Source: Collinsella sp. (GTDB lineage Bacteria; Actinomycetota; Coriobacteriia; Coriobacteriales; Coriobacteriaceae). Taken from it: DNA of 5,558 nt. The notes below the pieces were generated by a model. It made no database searches. It saw only the letters and a list, made by a program, of their open reading frames with translations, and was not told the origin of the DNA. This document shows, piece by piece, positions 1-4,233 of this stretch. Position numbers and translations under genes: made by a program. The DNA is taken from NCBI GenBank assembly GCA_022713905.1, contig JAIHTM010000183.1, positions 1-5,558 of the forward strand, written 5' to 3'. Each line of letters starts with the position of its first letter. The stretch's first letter is position 1.

Positions 1-329
1 GTGTCGTGACGCGTGAGCAGCACGAGCGAGGTGAGCAGGTCGCGCGCATGGAACTCCTCGTCGTAGGCCGACGAGATGATGCACTGACCGGCCGAGGCGC
101 AGGCCTGCAGGCTCGGCAGGTCGCCGACCGGCTTGCGGTCGAAGCCCAGCACGGGATAGCCGCAGGCAATGGCACCCGAGCTCACCACGACCAGGCGCCA
201 GCCAAGCTCGCGCAGCGCTGCGGCCTGGTCGGCAAGCCCGCCGATAAAGGCGCGGTTGACCTTGCCGTCGGCGCCCACCACCGTGGACGAACCGATCTTT
301 ACCACCATCGTTTTATAAGAAGTCGTCAT
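1..329 (-). CDS. proB: Glutamate 5-kinase, N-terminal part (cut by the window edge)
   Basis: This is the first 109 residues of a glutamate 5-kinase, which phosphorylates L-glutamate with ATP as the first committed step of proline synthesis in the cytoplasm. The amino acid kinase fold shows from the start: VKIGSS at residues 10-15 (nucleotide and phosphate binding), VVVSSGAIACG at 47-57 (glutamate binding glycine-rich turn), LQACASAGQ at 74-82, and LLTRHD at 104-109. The C-terminal half, including any PUA domain, lies beyond the left edge. The chosen start is the ATG at 329-327. A second in-frame ATG at 308-306 (residue 8) sits just before the conserved VVKIGSS and cannot be excluded. Neither has a recognisable Shine-Dalgarno sequence. 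The gene follows pncB on the same strand with a 103-nt gap containing a terminator-like hairpin, so it may need its own promoter, but I see no clear one. Family assignment is firm; the exact start is not. Confidence 0.93.
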   Translation of the reverse strand, partial: MTTSYKTMVVKIGSSTVVGADGKVNRAFIGGLADQAAALRELGWRLVVVSSGAIACGYPVLGFDRKPVGDLPSLQACASAGQCIISSAYDEEFHARDLLTSLVLLTRHD

Positions 330-400
330 ACGTCAAACCAATCGAATGTCGAGCGTTCGGGCGAGCTGGGGCAGTCGGGGCGCCTAGTGCGGAACGGACG

Positions 401-439
401 AAAATGATCCGTTTTCCTCCGTCCCCTTCGGATCATTTT
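401..439 (-). terminator. Perfect 11-bp inverted repeat at the pncB 3' end, probable bidirectional terminator
   Basis: The plus-strand arms AAAATGATCCG (401-411) and CGGATCATTTT (429-439) are perfect reverse complements around a 17-nt spacer. Read on the minus strand, the stem begins inside the last codons of pncB, includes its TGA stop, and ends in a short U-run, which is the arrangement of an intrinsic terminator. The A-rich outer arm gives the same shape on the other strand. The U-run is only four bases and the loop is long, so termination may be partial. The loop carries GGGACGGAG on the minus strand, linking it to the repeats at 2676-2761, so it may be a dispersed repeat reused as a terminator. 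Confidence 0.6.
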
Positions 440-1938
440 GCCCAGGGGAAGGCCGAAGCCGCAGCCATGTTCTTGCGCACGAGCTCGTCGCGCACCTGAG
501 CCAGGCCCTGCTCCATGCCCACCACATAGGTCTGCGGGTACAGGAAGCGCTTGAAAGCTGCGTCCAGATGATCGAACGCCCAAGCACAGCGCTCGCGCGC
601 GTCCTGGATGCTCTCACGCGGAGCCACCGCACTGCCATCGCGCACGATTGGCACCAGCAGCTCGCGATACTCAAGTTCGGACACGTCGGTCACCAGGGCG
701 GCATCATTCACGGCCACAAGGGTATTGCCGCGCGCGGCGCCCTCCCCCGCCAGATGGTCCTCGTCGTAGATCATGTCGCAGACCGGGCCGCCAAAGCCGT
801 CGTAATAACGGCGCACGCGTTGCACACCCGGGATCGTGCGCTTGTAGGGCTGCTCGGAGAGCTTGACAACCGGCGTCCATGGATCTGCCTCGCTCGCACG
901 GCGGGCGGAAAGCTTGTACACGCCGCCCAGCGCCGGCTGGTCGTAACAGGTCGCAAGCTTGGTACCCACGCCAAAGCTGTCGATGGGCGCGCCCTGGTCG
1001 AGCAGCGACTGAATCGTGTACTCATCCAGATCGTTGGAAACCGAAATCCCCACATAGGGCAGGCCCTCGGCATCAAAACGGCCGCGAACATACTTGGAGA
1101 GCTTGGCGAGGTCGCCGGAGTCGATGCGAATGGCCGACAGACGCTCGCCCACCGCCTCCATCTCCTTGGCAACCGTAATGGCATGCTCGCAGCCCTCGCG
1201 CACGTCATAGGTGTCGATAAGCAGCGTACAGTTCTTGGGACTCGACTTGGCAAAGGCGCGGAAGGCCTCGAGCTCGGAATCGAAGCTCATCACCCAGCTG
1301 TGCGCATGCGTGCCAAAGACGGGAATACCGTAGCGGCGGCCGGCGAGCACATTGGACGTAGAGGAGCAGCCGGCAACGTAGCTCGCGCGCGCAACGGCCA
1401 GGCCGCCATCGGGACCCTGGGCTCGGCGCAGGCCAAACTCCGCCACGGGGCGACCGTCGGCGGCGAGCACCACGCGCGCCGTCTTGGTGGCGACAAGCGT
1501 CTGGAACCCGACGATGTTGAGCAGCGCCGTCTCGAGCAGCTGGCATTCCAGCGCGGGACCGGTGACGCGCACCATGGGCTCGCGCGGAAAGACGAGCTCG
1601 CCCTCGGGAACGGCGTCGATGTTTACATGCGCTCGAAAATCGCGCAGGTAGTCGAGGAATGCAGGCTTGAACATCGCGCCGCCGGCCGGGGCCTGGAGTG
1701 AGGCGAGGTAGTCGATATCCTCGGGTGTAAAGCGCAGATTCTCGACCAGCTCGGGCAGCTCGGCGGTGCCGCACATGACGGCATACGCGCTGCCAAAGGG
1801 ATGGTCGCGGTAAAACGCCGTAAAACAACCCTGCTCATTGGCCTTGCCGTTCTCCCACAGGCCCTGGGCCATAGTGAGCTCGTACAGATCAGTGAGCATT
1901 GCAATGTCGGTGGGATGAGAGATGTCGGTCAAAGCCAT
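433..1938 (-). CDS. pncB: Nicotinate phosphoribosyltransferase
   Basis: This 501-residue cytoplasmic enzyme joins nicotinate to PRPP, with ATP hydrolysis, giving nicotinate mononucleotide in the Preiss-Handler NAD salvage route. The family is clear from TDLYELTMAQ (16-25), EFGLRRAQGPDGG (167-179), the GTHAHSW segment (209-215), IDTYDV (241-246), RIDSGDL (271-277) and FGVGTKL (322-328). By family analogy His213 is the likely phosphorylated catalytic histidine. The phosphoribosyl-binding glycines lie in the 270-330 region. The length is typical of the Gram-positive form. The ATG at 1938 is preceded by a good ribosome binding site, GAAAGG, seven bases upstream. The upstream tail-anchored protein gene ends 84 nt earlier on the same strand, and I see no convincing promoter in that pyrimidine-rich gap, so the two may be cotranscribed. 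The TGA stop lies within the 401-439 hairpin. No key residue is missing and nothing suggests it is broken. Confidence 0.96.
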   Translation of the reverse strand: MALTDISHPTDIAMLTDLYELTMAQGLWENGKANEQGCFTAFYRDHPFGSAYAVMCGTAELPELVENLRFTPEDIDYLASLQAPAGGAMFKPAFLDYLRDFRAHVNIDAVPEGELVFPREPMVRVTGPALECQLLETALLNIVGFQTLVATKTARVVLAADGRPVAEFGLRRAQGPDGGLAVARASYVAGCSSTSNVLAGRRYGIPVFGTHAHSWVMSFDSELEAFRAFAKSSPKNCTLLIDTYDVREGCEHAITVAKEMEAVGERLSAIRIDSGDLAKLSKYVRGRFDAEGLPYVGISVSNDLDEYTIQSLLDQGAPIDSFGVGTKLATCYDQPALGGVYKLSARRASEADPWTPVVKLSEQPYKRTIPGVQRVRRYYDGFGGPVCDMIYDEDHLAGEGAARGNTLVAVNDAALVTDVSELEYRELLVPIVRDGSAVAPRESIQDARERCAWAFDHLDAAFKRFLYPQTYVVGMEQGLAQVRDELVRKNMAAASAFPWAK

Positions 1939-2022
1939 GGGGCGACCTTTCGGATGCGTTGTGCAGAGGTTGAGGGTTGGAGAAGGGCAGAGTGTTCGGG
2001 CATGGCACCCGGCGCGAATCGG

Positions 2023-2481
2023 CTAGAGCAGGCCCATGCTGGTCAGGATCGTGTAGCCCATAAAGATGACAAACGCGATGAGGGCAAGGACAATGATGAT
2101 TTTTTGAGCCGGCGCCATGCCAGGGATCTCGTTCTCGCCCGTAGGCTCCTTGGAGGTAACCATGCGCTGGGCAAAGCTCATCTCGTCGCGGCTCGGCTTG
2201 GGATCGACGGACTTGGGACGAGCGGCCTTTTTAGGCTGAGGTTTGTGCGCGGCAGGTGCAGGCTTCGCAGAGGCGGGCTTGGGTGCGGGCGCAGGCGCCG
2301 GTACGGCTGCGCCCTTCGCAGCAGCCTCCTCGGCCTTCGCACGCTCGGCACGCAGGGCGGCCAGCTCCTCACGCTCGCGGCGTGCCTCTTCCTGGGCCTC
2401 GCGACGAGCTTTCTCGGCGCGGAGCTCTTCCAACTCGGCGCGTTCCTCGGCAGACAGTGGTTGGGACTCAAGCTCGGCCAT
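2023..2481 (-). CDS. Small coiled-coil protein with C-terminal membrane anchor, function unknown
   Basis: I do not recognise this 152-residue protein. Residues 9-55 are almost entirely Glu, Arg, Ala, Leu and Lys in a coiled-coil pattern. Residues 56-95 form an Ala/Pro/Lys-rich flexible linker with PAPAPAPKP at 61-69. Residues 97-110 (SRDEMSFAQRMVTS) look like a short ordered motif, and residues 128-147 (IIIVLALIAFVIFMGYTILT) form one hydrophobic segment five residues from the C-terminus. There is no signal peptide, so the inferred topology is tail-anchored with the coiled coil in the cytoplasm. The ATG at 2481 has AAAGGG seven bases upstream. A GTG 36 bases further up is rejected because it falls inside the tRNA terminator. 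The terminator tract ends just upstream of the ribosome binding site, leaving no room for a promoter between them. A scaffolding or envelope-tethering role is possible but unsupported. Confidence 0.8.
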   Translation of the reverse strand: MAELESQPLSAEERAELEELRAEKARREAQEEARREREELAALRAERAKAEEAAAKGAAVPAPAPAPKPASAKPAPAAHKPQPKKAARPKSVDPKPSRDEMSFAQRMVTSKEPTGENEIPGMAPAQKIIIVLALIAFVIFMGYTILTSMGLL

Positions 2482-2499
2482 GGTACAGCCCTTTCTTTT

Positions 2500-2530
2500 A
2501 AAAAAAGCCGCCGACACAATGTCAGCGGCT
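2500..2530 (-). terminator. Intrinsic terminator of the tRNA-Ala gene
   Basis: On the minus strand AGCCGCTGACA (2530-2520) pairs with TGTCGGCGGCT (2516-2506), giving 11 bp with one G-U pair around a 3-nt loop, followed at once by a run of six U. This is a textbook Rho-independent terminator starting 15 nt after the tRNA 3' end. The U-run stops only six bases before the AAAGGG ribosome binding site of the next gene. Confidence 0.9.
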
Positions 2531-2545
2531 TATCAAATCCAAGGG

Positions 2546-2618
2546 TGGAGACGAAGGGAGTCGAACCCTCGGCCTCTGCCATGCGACGGCAGCGCTCTCC
2601 CAACTGAGCTACGTCCCC
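2546..2618 (-). tRNA. tRNA-Ala, anticodon CGC
   Basis: The 73 bases fold into a full cloverleaf. The acceptor stem GGGGACG pairs with CGTCTCC and contains G3-U70, the alanine identity pair. The D stem is GCTC/GAGC with GG in the loop. The anticodon stem CTGCC/GGCAG closes a 7-base loop with U33 and anticodon CGC (2585-2583), reading GCG codons. The T arm carries TTCGACT, and the discriminator base is A73. CCA is not encoded, since CCC follows A73, so it must be added after transcription. Positions 32 and 38 are G and U instead of the usual alanine A-U combination. A near-consensus promoter precedes the gene and an intrinsic terminator follows it. Confidence 0.96.
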
Positions 2619-2631
2619 AGGACAAGTTGAT

Positions 2632-2659
2632 ATTTTACCTACGGCTCGCCAACTGTCAA
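2632..2659 (-). promoter_or_regulatory. Promoter of the tRNA-Ala gene
   Basis: On the minus strand a perfect -35 box TTGACA (2659-2654) and a -10 box TAAAAT (2637-2632, five of six matches to TATAAT) are separated by 16 bp. The expected transcription start is about 2625, some seven bases before the tRNA 5' end. It is the best sigma-A-type promoter in the window and probably also supplies read-through transcripts for the coiled-coil gene downstream. Confidence 0.8.
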
Positions 2660-2675
2660 CGCCCAATACCCAGTC

Positions 2676-2713
2676 TTTTTGGGACGGGGCTGTTTTGACT
2701 ACTTTTCAAACGT
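2676..2713. repeat. GGGACGGGG intergenic repeat, imperfect copy
   Basis: On the plus strand TTTTTGGGACGGGG (2676-2689) is followed by a U/T-rich stretch. The core matches the one at 2738-2746 (GGGACGGGG), with the same preceding T-run. Only a 4-bp pairing (AGTC/GACT) flanks it, so this copy lacks the long hairpin arms of its neighbour. It sits between the tRNA promoter and the second copy. I read it as a degenerate or differently built member of the same short repeat family. Confidence 0.5.
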
Positions 2714-2723
2714 CCGAGCCACC

Positions 2724-2761
2724 CCGATGATTTTTCTGGGACGGGGATTAAAAATCATCGG
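2724..2761. repeat. GGGACGGGG hairpin repeat with perfect 12-bp arms
   Basis: The arms CCGATGATTTTT (2724-2735) and AAAAATCATCGG (2750-2761) are perfect reverse complements enclosing a 14-nt loop that contains TGGGACGGGG. The element begins eight bases after the radical SAM stop codon. Unlike a standard terminator, its A/T runs are on the loop side of the stem, not after it, and no U-run follows on either strand. It may still act as an mRNA 3'-end or stabilising hairpin. The same loop core in another hairpin at 401-439 suggests a dispersed family. Confidence 0.65.
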
Positions 2762-2769
2762 CGAACGCG

Positions 2770-3708
2770 CTACTTTGCGCTGGTGAGGACGCCGGTGGTG
2801 TCGAAGGCCGGGGTGAAGCTCTCGTCTACCGCGCCGCCCTCTTGCCAGAACATCGTCGTAAAGCCCAGGTCGTCGGCATGGTCGAGCACCTGCTCGTACT
2901 CCTCGCGCGTCACGGCACGCGCCAGGTCGCCGCCCTGCTCGCGCATAAGTGCATTGGGCGTGTACTGGTTCATGACCGAGATCGGCACATCGCCCACCGT
3001 CTGCCACACCAGGTCCAGCACGCGACACGAATCGTCTGCATGTCCCGGCAGTACCAGATGGCGCACAATCATGCCGCGCTTCATGAGCCCGCCCTCATCC
3101 ACCAGCTCTCCCCCGCGGCGCTCGATCTCGCGCGCCATCTGAGCCAGGCCTGACACGGCCACACGTGGGTAGTCCTTTATATGAGAGAGCGACTGCGCAA
3201 GCCCGGCATCGGCATATTTAAAGTCGGTGAGCCACACATCAACCAGGTCGCCCAGCGCCGCCACGGCACTCGCGCGCTCGTAACCACTCGTGTTGTAGAC
3301 GATCGGGATAACCAGTCCGCGCGCCCGTGCCGCGGCAATCGCGGCAGGCAACAGGTGCGCATAGTGCGTCGCCGTCACCAGGTTGATGTTATTGGCGCCC
3401 TGCTCCTGCAGCTCCAGCATAATCTCGACCAGGCGCTCAGGCGAAATCTCAAGGCCAAAATTGCCGGTCGAGATCTCGTGGTTCTGGCAGTAGATACATT
3501 TGAGCGAGCAGCCGCTAAAGAAGATTGTGCCCGAACCGGCCTCGCCCGAGATAGGCGGCTCCTCCCACATATGAAGCGCGGCGCGGGCCACCTTGAGCGT
3601 GTCGTTAGCACCGCAGACGCCGTGCGCGCCCTCATCGCGCGCCGCACCGCAACGGCGCGGACACAAATGGCAGACAGGCGAAAAAAGTTCGGTCAACGAC
3701 GTCGGCAT
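2770..3708 (-). CDS. PflX-like radical SAM protein (COG1313 type)
   Basis: This 312-residue cytoplasmic iron-sulfur protein is annotated in relatives as a putative pyruvate formate-lyase activating enzyme homologue; its real substrate is unknown. Cys67, Cys71 and Cys74, in the CxxxCxxC motif of FSGCSLKCIYCQN, should hold the SAM-binding 4Fe-4S cluster. An N-terminal cluster of Cys13, Cys16, Cys20 and Cys32 (CHLCPRRC then GVCG) is typical of this family. Further family-like segments are EEPPISGEAGSGTIFFSGC (49-67), NINLVTATHY (107-116), YNTSGYE (138-144), DVWLTDFKY (157-165), RHLVLPGH (216-223) and MNQYTP (246-251). I chose the ATG at 3708, with GGAG nine bases upstream; a TTG at 3723 would add five residues and overlaps that site. 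No pyruvate formate-lyase or other glycyl radical enzyme is adjacent, and no AMMECR1 or MEMO gene, so neither the activase nor the AmmeMemoRadiSam role is supported by context. Confidence 0.9.
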   Translation of the reverse strand: MPTSLTELFSPVCHLCPRRCGAARDEGAHGVCGANDTLKVARAALHMWEEPPISGEAGSGTIFFSGCSLKCIYCQNHEISTGNFGLEISPERLVEIMLELQEQGANNINLVTATHYAHLLPAAIAAARARGLVIPIVYNTSGYERASAVAALGDLVDVWLTDFKYADAGLAQSLSHIKDYPRVAVSGLAQMAREIERRGGELVDEGGLMKRGMIVRHLVLPGHADDSCRVLDLVWQTVGDVPISVMNQYTPNALMREQGGDLARAVTREEYEQVLDHADDLGFTTMFWQEGGAVDESFTPAFDTTGVLTSAK

Positions 3709-3790
3709 AAAACCATGCTCCAAAACAACGATTCAGCAGCTCAAACGTAAAGGGATCAACCCCACAGACGGCTCGAGCCCAAGGCGCCGT

Positions 3791-3820
3791 AATCGTCCGA
3801 CACGATTTTTGTAATGTCAA
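3791..3820 (-). promoter_or_regulatory. Probable promoter of the radical SAM gene with an operator-like palindrome
   Basis: On the minus strand a perfect -35 box TTGACA (3820-3815) is followed after 17 bp by GACGAT (3797-3792), a weak -10 that keeps the conserved A at position 2 and T at position 6. The start would fall near 3785, leaving a leader of roughly 75 nt. The interval AATCGTCCGACACGATT (3791-3807) is a 6-5-6 inverted repeat covering the -10 and part of the spacer, where a repressor could bind. The -35 box is firm; the operator reading is an inference. Confidence 0.5.
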
Positions 3821-3822
3821 GA

Positions 3823-3851
3823 CTGGAATCGATAAAGTGCCGCCTTATGAT
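3823..3851 (+). promoter_or_regulatory. Probable promoter of the structured RNA
   Basis: A good -10 box TATGAT (3846-3851) matches TATAAT at five of six positions. A 17-bp spacer puts the -35 at CTGGAA (3823-3828), which is weak. The predicted start at about 3858 lies three bases before the closing stem of the RNA, which supports the pairing of promoter and transcript. An alternative TTGTAA (3809-3814) with GATAAA (3831-3836) is also possible. It is back to back with the leftward radical SAM promoter. Confidence 0.5.
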
Positions 3852-3857
3852 GTAGGT

Positions 3858-4028
3858 ATTCCGCCCCCCGCGGAGCAACTGGGTGAACCGTCGCGTTTAT
3901 TTAGGGAGCCCACACAGTCGTACCTAGTACAGGTATCCTTCGTTGTTAAGGACGCTGGAACAGTCGATGAGGGCACCCACCTGTTTTAGGTGGGTTCATT
4001 TTCGTAACGTGGGGGGTGGTTTTCTTTT
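3858..4028 (+). ncRNA. ssrS: Structured non-coding RNA, candidate 6S RNA
   Basis: This stretch of about 170 nt has no credible reading frame but folds into a closed structure. CCGCCCCCCGC (3861-3871) pairs with GTGGGGGGTGG (4009-4019) over 11 bp including two G-U pairs, followed by TTTTCTTTT (4020-4028), a terminator-like tail. Inside it GGGTGAACC (3881-3889) pairs with GGTTCATTT (3993-4001). A large open region follows, then an apical part with GCCC/GGGC (3908-3911 with 3971-3974), TACCT/AGGTA (3921-3935) and TCCTT/AAGGA (3936-3952). The 3' side holds a strong hairpin ACCCACCT/AGGTGGGT (3975-3995). A long closing stem, a central bubble, and a 3' CACCCACCT-type hairpin fit Gram-positive 6S RNA, which binds the housekeeping RNA polymerase as an open-promoter mimic. 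The 6S identity rests on recalled resemblance and shape; an untranslated leader of the wecA gene is the main alternative. Confidence 0.62.
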
Positions 4029-4147
4029 GCCGAAAATCACCATTACAGTCCATATGGATCCCCGCCGGCATCCCGACAAGCCATCGACAACATCCCAATA
4101 TCTGGTAAGCGCGTGATTATCGCTGCGTGCAATTCCATGCACCCCCC

Positions 4148-4176
4148 TTGGTCGAGTATTATGGTTCGGCTATGCC
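4148..4176 (+). promoter_or_regulatory. Weak candidate promoter for the wecA-family gene
   Basis: The 205 bases between the RNA tail and the gene contain no convincing gene. TATTAT (4157-4162) is a good -10 match but has no recognisable -35 at 16-18 bp. TTGGTC (4148-4153) and TATGCC (4171-4176) are spaced 17 bp but both boxes are poor. One of these probably drives the gene, since the structured RNA appears to end at about 4028. Confidence 0.22.
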
Positions 4177-4233
4177 CTTTGCGCATGGCGTTCTTCTGAC
4201 CTTTTCCTTCGACGCTTGGCGGTTTTTAGATTC

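Noticed and set aside
568..1701. Long plus-strand open frame antisense to pncB
   Set aside because: It is the complement of a clearly conserved enzyme in GC-rich DNA, has Arg/His/Gly-rich composition with no domain, and no ribosome binding site.
1997..2011. CGGG/CCCG inverted repeat between the coiled-coil gene and pncB
   Set aside because: Only four base pairs around a 7-nt loop with no U-run; expected by chance at this GC content, so not called as a terminator or operator.
2482..2517. Extended start (GTG at 2517) for the coiled-coil protein
   Set aside because: The extension is encoded by the tRNA terminator stem and its U-run, and the inner ATG at 2481 has a good ribosome binding site.
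3709..3723. TTG start five codons upstream for the radical SAM protein
   Set aside because: It overlaps the GGAG that serves the ATG at 3708, and the conserved part of the protein begins after that ATG.
3914..3966. Direct repeat ACAGTCG (3914-3920 and 3960-3966) inside the RNA
   Set aside because: Only seven bases and two copies; no periodic array, so not a CRISPR or iteron signal. It is probably part of the RNA fold.
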